Assembly (NCBI RefSeq): GCF_002846575.1
Contig: NZ_PJND01000009.1
Location: forward strand, 248,001-312,000
Length of the DNA: 64,000 nt
Direction of reading: 5' to 3'
Source: Flavobacterium lindanitolerans
GTDB taxonomy: Bacteria; Bacteroidota; Bacteroidia; Flavobacteriales; Flavobacteriaceae
Both the position numbers and the translations under genes were made by a program. Below are positions 8,451 to 18,048 of the stretch, one piece after another. The notes beneath the pieces are model-generated. The model was not told the DNA's origin, ran no database searches, and saw only the letters and a list, made by a program, of their open reading frames with translations. Numbering within the stretch: position 1 is the first letter of the stretch; each line of letters opens with the position of its first letter.

Positions 8451-10499
8451 ATGAATAGAATCCTGCTGTTTTTACTGTTTATCCCTTTTGTATCACATTC
8501 ACAAGATAGCGGTAAATCCTGCGATGTTCTTATAAAAATAAACAAGCTCATCCAACATGAGCATTTCAATCCTAAACCGGTAGACGACAGCCTATCGGTT
8601 TATGTTTTTGAAACATTAATGAATGAATTGGATACGGACAAAAATATTTTCCTGAAAACGGAATATGATTATCTGTCAAAGTACAAATTCAAACTTGATG
8701 ATTATATTGCCGGTAACGACTGTTCTTTTTTCGAAGATTTTTCCAAAACCTATAAGAAAGCTCTGGAAAGAAGCAAGACTGCCATTGAAAAATTACAGAA
8801 AGAAAAGCTGGATTACAATACAAACGATACAGTCCGTTTTACCAAAAAGAATTTTCCGTTTTATGTAAAAGCAGAAGACGTGAGCAAAGTTTTTGCAAAA
8901 AGGCTGCGTTTTGATATTTTGGAAGATATTGCCAAGACCAGTAAAAATTATGATTCCCTAAAACAGAACTTTGCAAGTCTTGAAAAAAAATCAAGGGAAA
9001 AAATATTCGAGACAGCCCTTTGTAAAATCACCAACAGGCTGGACTCCAAAGAAGGTATCGAAAAGAACATCCGAAACAGTTTTTACTCTATTTTCTGTTC
9101 CTACTTTGACCCGCATACCTCCTACTTTTCATACGACACCAAATCCTCTTTCCTATCTGAACTTTCCACAGATAATTTTTCTCTGGGAATGTATGTCTCC
9201 CTGAATGAAAATGAGGAGCTGATTGTTCAGGAAATTGTCCCGGGAGGCCCTGCCGCAAGAACAGAAATCATAGAAAAAGGAGACCAGGTAATTAAAGTAT
9301 CTCCCAAAAAAGGAGAAGATTTTCTCGTTTCCTGCAGTTCTCTGGAAACCATTGGAAGTATTATTTTTTCAGATACTCACAAAGAAATTACACTTTCAAT
9401 GCGAAAGAAAAACGGAACATTATACGATGTCACACTTCAGAAAAAAATAATGAAGGCAGACGACCATGCGGCCTACAGCTATATAGTGTCAAAAAACAAC
9501 ACCCGCATCGGATATATCAATATTCCGAGTTTTTATACTGATTTTGACAGAAACACGGTTCAGGGTATTTCGGATGACGTTGCAAAGGAAATTCTAAAGT
9601 TAAAAAAAGATAATATTGAAGGACTGATACTTGACCTTCAGGATGATGGGGGCGGTTCTATGGAAGAAGCCATAAAATTGTCCGGAATGTTTATTGACGC
9701 TGGCCCTATTTCCGTTTTGGTCAACAATAAGAAAGAACAAAAAATCATTAAGGATTTCAATCGGGGTGTTGTATATAATGGCCCCATAGTTGTATTGGTA
9801 AATGGAAATTCTGCTTCGGCCAGTGAATTTTTTGCTTCTGTGATGCAGGACTATAACAGAGCTATTATTATAGGAGCAACAACATTAGGTAAAGCTTCCA
9901 TGCAGCAAATACTTCCAATAGAAAACGGAAACGAACAGGATTTTGTTAAACTGACCATTGAAAAATTCTACCGAATTACAGGAAAAAGCCATCAGCTAAC
10001 CGGAGTTGTTCCTGATGTAGCGATTCCAACCCTATATGACGGTATTATTTCAAGGGAAAAAAGCAGTAAAACGGCATTAAAAAATGATGTTATTACTACA
10101 AAGGCTAAGTTTGTTCCTTATTCAAGAAGTGATTTTGAAAACCTGATTGCACAAAGCAAAAAAAGAGTCAGCAACAATGCCTATTTCAATGAAATAAACG
10201 CTATCAATACAAAAATCAATTCCATATACAATTCTCCAAAAGATCCAATCCTGTTAAATTTTGAAAGCGTATTCAAAGATGTACACAGTATTGATGCGTT
10301 TTTTGATTCCGTAAAAAAGATAGTTGAGACACCAATTGATTTTGAAATTGCGAATACTTCCTACGAAAAAGAAATATTGAAATTTGATGAGTTCCAGAAA
10401 AGCATTAGCGAATATCGTATTAAGGACTTAAAGACTAATGCTTATGTTTTGGAAGGCATCAATATTATTTCCGATTATTACGCCACTAAAAAAAACTAG
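8451..10499 (+). CDS. Prc/Tsp-like C-terminal processing protease (S41)
   Basis: This 682-residue protein is exported (signal peptide ending in VSHSQ). An N-terminal Tsp-specific helical region (about 25-215) is followed by a PDZ domain (about 230-320) and the S41 catalytic core (about 340-530). The Ser/Lys dyad is Ser456 in NSASASE and Lys481 in TLGKAS, the same 25-residue spacing as E. coli Prc. The family degrades or trims periplasmic proteins bearing nonpolar C termini. It follows gcvT by six bases. The next gene starts seven bases after its stop and encodes an unknown exported protein, a plausible substrate or adaptor. The C-terminal region (530-682) is helical. Confidence 0.9.
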   Translation: MNRILLFLLFIPFVSHSQDSGKSCDVLIKINKLIQHEHFNPKPVDDSLSVYVFETLMNELDTDKNIFLKTEYDYLSKYKFKLDDYIAGNDCSFFEDFSKTYKKALERSKTAIEKLQKEKLDYNTNDTVRFTKKNFPFYVKAEDVSKVFAKRLRFDILEDIAKTSKNYDSLKQNFASLEKKSREKIFETALCKITNRLDSKEGIEKNIRNSFYSIFCSYFDPHTSYFSYDTKSSFLSELSTDNFSLGMYVSLNENEELIVQEIVPGGPAARTEIIEKGDQVIKVSPKKGEDFLVSCSSLETIGSIIFSDTHKEITLSMRKKNGTLYDVTLQKKIMKADDHAAYSYIVSKNNTRIGYINIPSFYTDFDRNTVQGISDDVAKEILKLKKDNIEGLILDLQDDGGGSMEEAIKLSGMFIDAGPISVLVNNKKEQKIIKDFNRGVVYNGPIVVLVNGNSASASEFFASVMQDYNRAIIIGATTLGKASMQQILPIENGNEQDFVKLTIEKFYRITGKSHQLTGVVPDVAIPTLYDGIISREKSSKTALKNDVITTKAKFVPYSRSDFENLIAQSKKRVSNNAYFNEINAINTKINSIYNSPKDPILLNFESVFKDVHSIDAFFDSVKKIVETPIDFEIANTSYEKEILKFDEFQKSISEYRIKDLKTNAYVLEGINIISDYYATKKN

Positions 10500-10506
10500 A
10501 CAATCC

Positions 10507-11541
10507 ATGAAAAAAACCGTACTTGCCATTTTTGCCTTATTTGCCATAACACTAGCCAAAGCCCAGGATTTCCGAACTCCTGTTGATTATCTGAACTTTA
10601 TCGGGAAAGAATCTGCTGCTATTTCGAGAAATACGTGGAATTACACTAAAGCTGTTGCACACAGCAAAAGTGCCAGAAGGATTGATGCTTCCCGAAAAGC
10701 CTTGCTCAAATCGATACAAAATGCTTCAAAGAAAATAGCCGGGCTGAAAAACGGCTACAAAGGAGACACTGAATATCGAGACCAGCTCCTGTCCTATCTG
10801 TCGATTTCGGAAAAATACATCAATGATGAATATGAAAAAATCATCGACATGCAGGAAGTTGCAGAACAATCATATGATTTTATGGAAGCCTATATTATGG
10901 CACGTGACCTGGTAAATGAAAAAATAAATGATGAAGTTGAAAAGCTCAACGCCAACCAGAAACTTTTTGGGAATAAATACAATATTCAGATTACGGATGA
11001 TAATTCCGATTTAAGCAAAAAAATGAGGGCTTCAAATGCCGTCTTCAAATACCATACGGAAATGTTCCTTATCTTTTTCAAAGTGAATGTAACCGATATA
11101 AATCTGATGAAATCAATTGAACAAAAAGACCTGAATGCCATACAACAACACGCTTCTTCATTGGAACTTTATGCCAATGAAGGTTTGGAAAAGCTAAAAA
11201 CAACAGTTCCTTTTAATAAGGATGCCAGTCTGATTGAAGCGACAAAAAAAGCACTTGAATTTTATAAAAAAGAGGCGATTGAGCTTACGCCTAAAGTAGT
11301 TTCATTCCTGATGCTGAACCAACAGGTAGAGGACACTAAAGAATCTTTGGATAAAAAACCTGAAAAGAACAGGACAAAACAGGAAATTGACAATTTCAAC
11401 AATCTGGTAAAATCCGTAAACAACGAAATCAGCGAATACAATAAGCTGAATTCTAAGTTCTACCAGAACAAAATAGCCGTTAATACGGAATGGGAACAGG
11501 CCGGTGAACAATTTATTTCAAAACATGTTCCGAAAGATTAA
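10507..11541 (+). CDS. secreted helical protein of unknown function, linked to S41 protease
   Basis: I do not recognise this family. ATG 10507 gives a signal peptide (MKKTVLAIFALFAITLAKAQ) and a 344-residue product. Starting at 10438 instead would overlap the protease gene by 62 bases and bury the signal. The mature chain is strongly charged and alpha-helical, with heptad-like Lys/Glu/Leu spacing in about 85-160 and 280-330. There are no Cys residues and no obvious catalytic motif. It lies seven bases after the S41 protease gene and so is probably cotranslated and periplasmic with it, as a partner or substrate. That pairing is inferred from position only. Confidence 0.72.
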   Translation: MKKTVLAIFALFAITLAKAQDFRTPVDYLNFIGKESAAISRNTWNYTKAVAHSKSARRIDASRKALLKSIQNASKKIAGLKNGYKGDTEYRDQLLSYLSISEKYINDEYEKIIDMQEVAEQSYDFMEAYIMARDLVNEKINDEVEKLNANQKLFGNKYNIQITDDNSDLSKKMRASNAVFKYHTEMFLIFFKVNVTDINLMKSIEQKDLNAIQQHASSLELYANEGLEKLKTTVPFNKDASLIEATKKALEFYKKEAIELTPKVVSFLMLNQQVEDTKESLDKKPEKNRTKQEIDNFNNLVKSVNNEISEYNKLNSKFYQNKIAVNTEWEQAGEQFISKHVPKD

Positions 11542-11547
11542 AATAGA

Positions 11548-11579
11548 TTTGAAATAAAAAAGGATAAAACTTATTTTTG
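11548..11579 (+). promoter_or_regulatory. Bacteroidota-type promoter of yebC
   Basis: A -33 TTTG (11548-11551) is separated by 20 bases from a -7 TATTTTTG (11572-11579), matching the flavobacterial consensus TTTG / TAnnTTTG. Transcription would start near 11586, some 16 bases before ATG 11602. Confidence 0.6.
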
Positions 11580-11601
11580 CAACGTTAAAAAAATTTTAGA
11601 A

Positions 11602-12312
11602 ATGGGAAGAGCGTTTGAGTTCAGAAAAAATAGAAAAATGAAGCGCTGGTCAGCAATGGCTAAAGCATTTACAAGAATTGGAAAAGATATTGTAATGGCG
11701 GTTAAGGAAGGCGGTCCAAATCCGGAGTCCAACTCCAGATTAAGGGCAGTTATCCAAAATGCCAAAGCTGTGAACATGCCTAAGGATAATGTTGAAAGAG
11801 CTATCAAAAAGGCAACGGACAAAGACACGGCAAACTATAAAGAAGTTTTATTTGAAGGATATGCACCACACGGAATTGCAATCCTGATTGAAACTGCTAC
11901 AGACAATAATAACAGAACTGTAGCCAACATCAGAAGCTATTTCAACAAATGCAACGGAACTTTAGGAACACAGGGTTCTGTAGAGTTTATGTTTGACCAT
12001 ACCTGCAACTTCAGAATTCCGGCAGAAGGAATCGACATTGAAGAAATGGAATTGGAATTCATTGATTTTGGTGCCGAAGAAATTTTTGCCGATGAAGACG
12101 GCATCCTGATTTATGCTCCATTCGAAAGTTTTGGCGCCATCCAGAAAGAATTGGAAAACAGAGGCATTGAAATCCTTTCTTCCGGATTTGAGAGAATTCC
12201 GCAGGTAACCAAAAAACTTACGGAAGACCAGATAGCAGACGTAGAGAAGCTTTTGGAAAAAATTGAAGAAGATGACGACGTTCAAAACGTTTACCATACT
12301 ATGGAAGAATAA
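11602..12312 (+). CDS. YebC/PmpR family regulatory protein
   Basis: This is a 236-residue YebC/PmpR (TACO1) protein. The family signature is the N-terminal FRKNRKMKRWSAMAKAFTRIGKDI and the middle NMPKDNVERAIKKATD, followed by the acidic central domain with GTLGTQGSVEFMF. Members act as DNA-binding regulators. Related YebC proteins have also been implicated in translation of difficult peptide stretches, so the role here could be transcriptional or translational. ATG 11602 is preceded by a good promoter and followed by a terminator, so it is a single-gene unit. The opening MGRAFEFRKNRK replaces the more common MAGHSKW start. Confidence 0.93.
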   Translation: MGRAFEFRKNRKMKRWSAMAKAFTRIGKDIVMAVKEGGPNPESNSRLRAVIQNAKAVNMPKDNVERAIKKATDKDTANYKEVLFEGYAPHGIAILIETATDNNNRTVANIRSYFNKCNGTLGTQGSVEFMFDHTCNFRIPAEGIDIEEMELEFIDFGAEEIFADEDGILIYAPFESFGAIQKELENRGIEILSSGFERIPQVTKKLTEDQIADVEKLLEKIEEDDDVQNVYHTMEE

Positions 12313-12333
12313 ACACAGAATTATCTTTAATAC

Positions 12334-12363
12334 AAAACTCCTGAATACTCAGGAGTTTTTTTA
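12334..12363 (+). terminator. rho-independent terminator after yebC
   Basis: An 11-bp perfect stem (AAAACTCCTGA, 12334-12344, with 12349-12359) and a 4-base loop lead into a T-run. Confidence 0.88.
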
Positions 12364-12412
12364 TTTGTAGGAATTGCATAAATTTACGATTCAATCATTT
12401 AATTAAATCATC

Positions 12413-13159
12413 ATGAAAAAAACACAATTCTTATTGCTATTCGGCTTATTCTTTATTGCTGTGGCAAATTCACAAACCAAGACAGAAAGCAGAACTGTTG
12501 GTAATTTTTCAAAAGTTGAATCGAGAGGTTCAGCAAAAGTAGTTCTGGTAGCGGGCAATTCAAATACCCTAACTGCCGAAGGAGATGAAAAAACACTACA
12601 AAACCTGATTACCGAAGTAGAAGGAAATACGCTTAAGATTTATATCAAGAGTACCAAAAAACTAAACCTTAAAGGCGAAGTAGTTGTAAAGGTCCCGATT
12701 AAACAATTAGACGAAGTAAGTCTTTCAGGTTCTGGAAGTATCAAATCAGAAATTTCTATAAAGTCTAATAAGTTTGTTGCTTCAGTAAGCGGTTCTGGAA
12801 AAATAGATTTGGATAATGTAAACGCTGATGCTGCTTCTATAAAAATAGACGGTTCCGGAAAAGTTGAAATGAACCTTAATGCCAATACTGCAGACGCCAA
12901 AATTAATGGCTCCGGCAAAATAGAATTAGAGGGAAGAGCCAATGTTTTTTCTACAGAAATTAGTGGTTCAGGTAGTGTAGATGCTTCTGATTTTACTTCA
13001 TCGACCACTAAAGCGGCTATTCATGGTTCCGGATATGTCAAAACAAAAACCGAAAAAGACCTTACTGCCGATATTCAAGGTTCAGGGGTTGTAAAATATA
13101 CAGGGAATCCCAGTATAAAGAAAAACATCAGCGGTTCCGGACAGGTAACAAAAGGCTAA
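12413..13159 (+). CDS. head-GIN domain (DUF2807) secreted protein
   Basis: This 248-residue exported protein has a signal peptide (MKKTQFLLLFGLFFIAVANSQ). The rest is a DUF2807 putative auto-transporter adhesin / head-GIN domain, which forms a right-handed beta-helix. The turns show as about ten SGSGxI/V-type repeats (SLSGSGSIKSE, SVSGSGKIDL, KIDGSGKVEM, KINGSGKIEL, EISGSGSVDA, AIHGSGYV, DIQGSGVVKY, NISGSGQV). Beta-helix stacking is well supported by this periodicity. Function is unknown; such proteins are abundant in Bacteroidota envelopes. It is monocistronic, with a terminator on each side. Confidence 0.9.
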   Translation: MKKTQFLLLFGLFFIAVANSQTKTESRTVGNFSKVESRGSAKVVLVAGNSNTLTAEGDEKTLQNLITEVEGNTLKIYIKSTKKLNLKGEVVVKVPIKQLDEVSLSGSGSIKSEISIKSNKFVASVSGSGKIDLDNVNADAASIKIDGSGKVEMNLNANTADAKINGSGKIELEGRANVFSTEISGSGSVDASDFTSSTTKAAIHGSGYVKTKTEKDLTADIQGSGVVKYTGNPSIKKNISGSGQVTKG

Positions 13160-13192
13160 CCGAAACTGTTCTCAACGGATTAAAATAAAAAA

Positions 13193-13217
13193 ACTCCGGA
13201 AATTCCGGAGTTTTTTT
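13193..13217. terminator. bidirectional rho-independent terminator
   Basis: ACTCCGGA (13193-13200) pairs with TCCGGAGT (13204-13211); the stem is flanked by an A-run before and a T-run after. It lies between the head-GIN gene and the convergent PLP-synthase gene. Confidence 0.85.
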
Positions 13218-13234
13218 ATGCTTTATAAAATCGG

Positions 13235-14275
13235 TTATTTTATGAATTCTATTTTCTGAGCTTCTTCAGCATTTACGCTATCGAAGAATCCTTGTTCGTT
13301 CATCCAGTCATCACTAAATACTTTGCTCATATATCTTGAACCATGATCAGGGAAAATAGCAATTACGTTACTGTCTTTATTAAATTCACCTTCTTCTGCA
13401 TATTGTTTGATAGCCTGAAGAACGGCTCCGGAAGTATACCCTACAAATAAGCCTTCTTTTTTGGCTATTTCTCTTGTAGCGTGTGCGCTTTCTTCGTCGG
13501 TTACTTTTATGAATTTGTCGATAGAATCAAAATCGGTTGCTGTTGGAATTAAATTTTTCCCTAAACCTTCGATTCTGTATGGGTAGATTTCATTAGAATC
13601 AAACTCTTTTGTTTCGTGGTATTTTTTCAATACAGAACCAAAAGCATCAACACCTAATATTCTAATGTTTGGATTTTTTTCTTTAAGAAATTTTGCGGCT
13701 CCGGAAATAGTTCCTCCTGTTCCGCTACAGGCAACCAGGTGTGTAATTTTTCCGTTGGTTTGCTCCCAGATTTCCGGTCCGGTTGTTTGGTAGTGTGCAT
13801 CAATATTCAGTTGATTGAAATACTGGTTGATGTAAACAGAACCTTTTGTTTCTTCATGAAGTCTTTTTGCAACATTATAGTAAGACCTTTCATCGTCTGC
13901 TGAAACATGGGCAGGGCAAACATACACCTTGGCTCCCATACTTCTCAGCATATCTATTTTATCTTTTGATGATTTTGAACTTACTGCCAAAATACAATTG
14001 TAGCCTTTTATAATGCTCACCATTGCAATACTGAATCCCGTATTTCCTGATGTCGTTTCAATTATTGTATCGCCTGGTGACAAAATCCCTTGTCTTTCGG
14101 CTTCCTCAATAATATATAATGCAATTCTATCTTTAGTGGAGTGTCCCGGATTAAAAGCTTCTACTTTTGCGTAGAAATTACCTTCTATATTTTCAGTGAC
14201 TTTATTGAGCTTAATAAGTGGGGTATTACCTATTAATTCCAATACGTTATTATAAGCTTTTATTTCTTCTTTCAT
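13235..14275 (-). CDS. PLP-dependent cysteine synthase / cystathionine beta-synthase family
   Basis: This 346-residue fold-type II PLP enzyme opens with [18 protein letters not shown]. The Schiff-base lysine lies in HSTKDRIAL, the substrate loop is TSGNTGFS, and the phosphate-binding loop is GTGGTISG. It is longer than CysK (about 310) and resembles the catalytic core of cystathionine beta-synthase, without heme-binding or CBS regulatory domains. It could make cysteine from O-acetylserine or cystathionine from homocysteine; sequence alone does not decide. ATG 14275 is chosen over the TTG at 14293, which adds only a hydrophobic hexapeptide. It is followed by a bidirectional terminator. Confidence 0.9.
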   Translation of the reverse strand: MKEEIKAYNNVLELIGNTPLIKLNKVTENIEGNFYAKVEAFNPGHSTKDRIALYIIEEAERQGILSPGDTIIETTSGNTGFSIAMVSIIKGYNCILAVSSKSSKDKIDMLRSMGAKVYVCPAHVSADDERSYYNVAKRLHEETKGSVYINQYFNQLNIDAHYQTTGPEIWEQTNGKITHLVACSGTGGTISGAAKFLKEKNPNIRILGVDAFGSVLKKYHETKEFDSNEIYPYRIEGLGKNLIPTATDFDSIDKFIKVTDEESAHATREIAKKEGLFVGYTSGAVLQAIKQYAEEGEFNKDSNVIAIFPDHGSRYMSKVFSDDWMNEQGFFDSVNAEEAQKIEFIK

Positions 14276-14353
14276 AAAAAAATAGTTAATCAAGGCAACT
14301 CATTGAATTTTTATTGACCTCAAATCCTTGCAAATTTAACAAAAAAAATCTAA

Positions 14354-16489
14354 TTAGTTTTCAATTCCTTCTAAATCTAACAAAAAACTGAATTCCTTAG
14401 CTAATTCCTTCAATGCTTCAAACCTTCCTGAAGCACCTCCATGCCCCGCATCCATGTTAGTATCAAGGAATAACAAATTAGTATCCGTTTTCAAGGTTCT
14501 TAATTTGGCGACCCATTTCGCCGGTTCCCAATATTGAACCTGCGAATCATGAAGTCCTGTTGACACATACATATTTGGATAATTCTGTGCTTTGACATTA
14601 TCATAGGGCGAATAGGATTTCATATAATCGTAATATTCTTTTTCGTTTGGATTTCCCCATTCATCATATTCCCCTGTAGTAAGCGGAATTGTATCATCAA
14701 GCATAGTCGTTACAACATCTACAAAAGGAACCTGTGCAATAACACCATGATACAGTTCAGGTGCCATGTTTACAACCGCTCCCATCAATAAACCACCAGC
14801 AGAACCACCTTCGGCATACAGATGTTCAGCGCTGGTATATTTTTCCTTAATTACAAATTTGGAACAATCTATAAAATCAGTAAAAGTATTTTTTTTATGG
14901 AGTAATTTACCATTCTCATACCATAATCTTCCCATATCTTCACCTCCGCGAATATGGGCAATGGCATAAATAAATCCTCTGTCTAAAAGCGATAGTCTGG
15001 TAGATGAAAAATAAGGATCCATAGTAGCGCCATAAGAACCATAGGCATATAACAGCAATGGATTTTTACCATCTTTTTTCATTCCTTTTCTGTAAATCAT
15101 GGAAATAGGAATTTTAGTACCGTCTTCAGCAGTAGCCCAAACTCTTTCTTCTACATAATTTTTCTTGTCAAACTTTCCGCCCAAAACCTGCTGTTCCTTC
15201 TTGATTTCCTTTTCTTTCGTTTTCATATTGAAATCGATTACGGAAGATGGGGTTCCAAGTGACTGATAGCTGTAACGCAAAATCTGCGTATCAAAGTCCG
15301 GATTTGTAGAAATATTAGCGGTATAGGTTTCGCTGTCAAACGGCAGATAATACTCCCCTTTTCCATTCCAGGGCATAATCCTTATCTTGTTTAATCCGTT
15401 AGAACGTTCACCAAGAACCAAATAATCTTTAAAAATTTCAATGTCTTCCAGCAGCACGTCTTCACGATGCGGAATCAAATCTTTCCAATTTTCCATAGAA
15501 GTCGCTTTTTCAGGCGTTTTCATCAATTTAAAATTGGTTGCATCATCTTTATTGGTCAATATGTAAAAGCTATCGCCATAATGAGCTATACTGTATTCCA
15601 TTCCTCTGACTCTTGGCTGAAAAACTTTAAATTCGCCATCCGGGTCATCTGCTAATAACGTCCTGAATTCTGTCGTTAAAGTACTTGAAGAACTGATTAC
15701 GATATATTTTTTTGATTTTTCCTTGCTTACAGAAACATTAAACGTATCGTCTACTTCATCATAAACCAAAACGTCCTGTTCCTGCCTGCCGCCAAGTTTG
15801 TGTTTGAAAACCTTATCCGAACGCAAGGTCTGTTTATCCTGCTGTGTATAAAACAAGGTTTTATTATCATTAGCCCATGTTGAGCTACCCGTTGTATTTT
15901 CAATTTTATCTTCAAACAGCTTTCCGGTTTGGAGATTTTTTACCTGGATAGTATAAATTCTTCTTCCTATAATATCCACTCCAAAAGAAGCGTATTTATT
16001 ATCCGGACTAATGCTCACTCCTCCTAACTGAAAATAGGAATGCCCTTTTGCCATCTCATTGCAGTCAAAAAGAATTTCTTCCTTTGCAGTAAGGCTGCCT
16101 TTTTTTCTGGCATAAATAGGATAATCTTTACCGGTTTCAAAGCGCGTTATATACCAATAGCCATTAAAAAAATAAGGCACGGAAGAATCATCTTCTTTAA
16201 TCCTGCCTTTCATTTCCTCAAACAGCAACTTTTTCAATCCTTTGGTATGAGCGGTCATCTCCTCATAGTACTGATTTTCGCTATTCAGATAGTCAATAAC
16301 TTCTTTGTTTTGTCTATCATTTAACCAAAAATAATCGTCTACTCTTTTATCGCCGTGCTTTTCCAGCGTTTTAGGTATTTTTTTTGCTGTTGGCGGGGGT
16401 ATTGTTATTGACATTTTACGGAATGTATTTTGCGAATATGAAGTTGCAAAAATAATACAAAGGCAACATAAAATTAATTTATTTTTCAT
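14354..16489 (-). CDS. oligopeptidase B-like S9 family peptidase
   Basis: This 711-residue protein has an N-terminal beta-propeller (about 75-430) and a C-terminal alpha/beta-hydrolase domain. The catalytic triad reads Ser563 (GGSAGG), Asp648 (LHDSQV) and His683 (DAGHGG). The spacings of 85 and 35 residues are the same as in E. coli oligopeptidase B. OpB cleaves peptides after Arg/Lys. Unlike E. coli OpB it begins with a hydrophobic leader (MKNKLILCCLCIIFATSYSQ), so it is probably exported; a cytosolic form could start at the Met in FRKMSIT. It is divergent from ybaB, with 70 bases between the start codons. Confidence 0.92.
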   Translation of the reverse strand: MKNKLILCCLCIIFATSYSQNTFRKMSITIPPPTAKKIPKTLEKHGDKRVDDYFWLNDRQNKEVIDYLNSENQYYEEMTAHTKGLKKLLFEEMKGRIKEDDSSVPYFFNGYWYITRFETGKDYPIYARKKGSLTAKEEILFDCNEMAKGHSYFQLGGVSISPDNKYASFGVDIIGRRIYTIQVKNLQTGKLFEDKIENTTGSSTWANDNKTLFYTQQDKQTLRSDKVFKHKLGGRQEQDVLVYDEVDDTFNVSVSKEKSKKYIVISSSSTLTTEFRTLLADDPDGEFKVFQPRVRGMEYSIAHYGDSFYILTNKDDATNFKLMKTPEKATSMENWKDLIPHREDVLLEDIEIFKDYLVLGERSNGLNKIRIMPWNGKGEYYLPFDSETYTANISTNPDFDTQILRYSYQSLGTPSSVIDFNMKTKEKEIKKEQQVLGGKFDKKNYVEERVWATAEDGTKIPISMIYRKGMKKDGKNPLLLYAYGSYGATMDPYFSSTRLSLLDRGFIYAIAHIRGGEDMGRLWYENGKLLHKKNTFTDFIDCSKFVIKEKYTSAEHLYAEGGSAGGLLMGAVVNMAPELYHGVIAQVPFVDVVTTMLDDTIPLTTGEYDEWGNPNEKEYYDYMKSYSPYDNVKAQNYPNMYVSTGLHDSQVQYWEPAKWVAKLRTLKTDTNLLFLDTNMDAGHGGASGRFEALKELAKEFSFLLDLEGIEN

Positions 16490-16559
16490 CTAATTCTCCC
16501 TTGAATATGACTATGCAATTTAATAATTTCGCAATTATAAATCATAAAAATTATCAACA

Positions 16560-16883
16560 ATGTTTGGAGACTTAATGGGCATGATGGGCAAACTAAAAGA
16601 AACCCAACAAAAAATAGAAGAAACTAAAAAAAGGCTTGATTCTGTTTTGATTGACGAGCAAAGCAACGACGGGCTTTTGAAAGTTACGCTTACGGCTAAC
16701 CGTACAGTAAAATCAATAGAAATAGACGACAGTTTACTGGAAGACAAAGAACAACTTGAAGACTATCTGGTATTAGTTATGAACAAAGCCATCCAAAAAG
16801 CAACAGCTGTAAACGAAGCAGAATTAGGCGCAGTAGCAAAAGACGGTATGCCTAATATTCCGGGTATGGATATGTTTAAATAG
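16560..16883 (+). CDS. YbaB/EbfC nucleoid-associated protein
   Basis: This 107-residue YbaB/EbfC family protein is a dimeric, tweezer-shaped DNA-binding protein of the nucleoid. The N-terminal [20 protein letters not shown] coiled helix is typical, followed by the short beta hairpin [19 protein letters not shown] and the C-terminal helix [12 protein letters not shown]. In many bacteria ybaB follows dnaX and precedes recR, but neither is here; the gene stands alone, divergent from the S9 peptidase gene. The start ATG 16560 gives the canonical N terminus. Confidence 0.9.
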   Translation: MFGDLMGMMGKLKETQQKIEETKKRLDSVLIDEQSNDGLLKVTLTANRTVKSIEIDDSLLEDKEQLEDYLVLVMNKAIQKATAVNEAELGAVAKDGMPNIPGMDMFK

Positions 16884-16964
16884 CTGTAAGCGATAAGCTG
16901 TAGGCTGTAAGCAATATGCTTTAGGCTTTAATTAGTAAGCGATTGGCTTACAGCTTAAAGCCTA
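16883..16964. repeat. imperfect direct and inverted GCTGTAAGC repeats
   Basis: GCTGTAAGC occurs at 16883-16891 and 16904-16912, and its complement GCTTACAGC at 16946-16954. Related TAGGCTTTA / TAAAGCC words fall in between. The array can fold as a long hairpin downstream of ybaB and facing the aldolase gene. It looks like a dispersed intergenic repeat that may double as a terminator. Confidence 0.6.
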
Positions 16965-16974
16965 GAGCGTACAT

Positions 16975-18000
16975 CTAAAAAGTTAGTTTTTGCAACGTTT
17001 CTATGACATAGGTATGCATGACATCTCTATAGTCCAGATGGGTAACAATTCGGAGTTTGCCTTTGCCTAATGAACTGATAAAAATATTTTTCTGCTTTAA
17101 TTTTTCAATCACAACATCTTCATTATACTGCGGTTTTACGGCAAATATCAAGATATTGGTTTCCACAGGTTCAACGCTTTCTACCCAAGGCAATTGTTTA
17201 AGTATATAAGCCAGTTCTTTTGCCTTGTTATGGTCTTCCTGCAAACGGCTCACATTATGCTTTAAGGCATAAATTCCGGCACCTGCCAAATAGCCTGCCT
17301 GACGCATTCCGCCACCCAACATCTTTCTGATTCTCAAGGCACGGTCCATTGTTTCTTTACTTCCTAACAATACAGAACCTACAGGCGCGCCTAATCCTTT
17401 TGAGAGGCAGACGGAAATCGTATCGAATAATTCTCCGAAGTGCTTCGGATTTTGTCTTTTTGCCACTAAGGCGTTCCACAAACGGGCACCGTCTAAATGG
17501 TATTTTAAGTTATTTTCTTTGCAGACTTCTTTAATCTTAGCAAGCTCTTCTATTTCATAGCAAGCTCCCCCCCCTTTGTTTGTCGTATTTTCTATACTTA
17601 CCATACTGGTTAAAGGACTGTGGTAAAATTCCGGAGGATTAATCGATTCTCTGACTTGTTCTGCCGTAATCATTCCTCTCTTCCCATCAACCAAACAACA
17701 GGAAACACCACTGTTAAATGATGCTCCACCTCCTTCGTAATGAAAAATATGCGACCATTTATCACAGATTATCTGCTCACCCGGATTGGTATGCAGTTTA
17801 ATTGCCGTTTGGTTAGCCATTGTTCCGGAGGGAAAAAAAAGCGCTGCTTCCATCCCAAATATACTGGCGACCATCTCTTCTAATTCATTGACGGTCGGGT
17901 CTTGCTTATATACATCATCGCCTACTTTTGAACGAAACATCTGCTGTAGCATTTCATTTGTCGGTTTTGTTACCGTATCGCTTACTAAATTTATTTCCAT
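16975..18000 (-). CDS. threonine aldolase family PLP enzyme
   Basis: This fold-type I PLP enzyme of the L-threonine/L-allo-threonine aldolase family splits threonine to glycine and acetaldehyde. With the start at ATG 18000 (MEINLVSDTVTKPT) the protein has 341 residues, as expected. The open frame runs 75 codons further upstream, but that part is antisense to prfB and unlike the family. Visible motifs are GDDVYKQDPTVNELE, the pyridine-stacking region THIFHYEGGG, HLDGARLWNA, and SVCLSKGLGAPVGSVLLG with the PLP lysine. It is divergent from prfB; the start codons are only 48 bases apart. Confidence 0.92.
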   Translation of the reverse strand: MEINLVSDTVTKPTNEMLQQMFRSKVGDDVYKQDPTVNELEEMVASIFGMEAALFFPSGTMANQTAIKLHTNPGEQIICDKWSHIFHYEGGGASFNSGVSCCLVDGKRGMITAEQVRESINPPEFYHSPLTSMVSIENTTNKGGGACYEIEELAKIKEVCKENNLKYHLDGARLWNALVAKRQNPKHFGELFDTISVCLSKGLGAPVGSVLLGSKETMDRALRIRKMLGGGMRQAGYLAGAGIYALKHNVSRLQEDHNKAKELAYILKQLPWVESVEPVETNILIFAVKPQYNEDVVIEKLKQKNIFISSLGKGKLRIVTHLDYRDVMHTYVIETLQKLTF

Positions 18001-18018
18001 AATATCAAAAGTATACCT

Positions 18019-18026
18019 TATTTTTG
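18019..18026 (+). promoter_or_regulatory. candidate -7 element for prfB
   Basis: TATTTTTG matches the flavobacterial -7 consensus TAnnTTTG. It would start transcription about 16 bases before the prfB ATG at 18049. No clear -33 TTTG is seen at the usual distance. Confidence 0.4.
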
Positions 18027-18048
18027 TGGGTATAAAAGTATAAAATTT

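Noticed and set aside
10438..10506. Upstream start for the unknown helical protein
   Set aside because: It overlaps the protease gene and masks a clear signal peptide that starts at ATG 10507.
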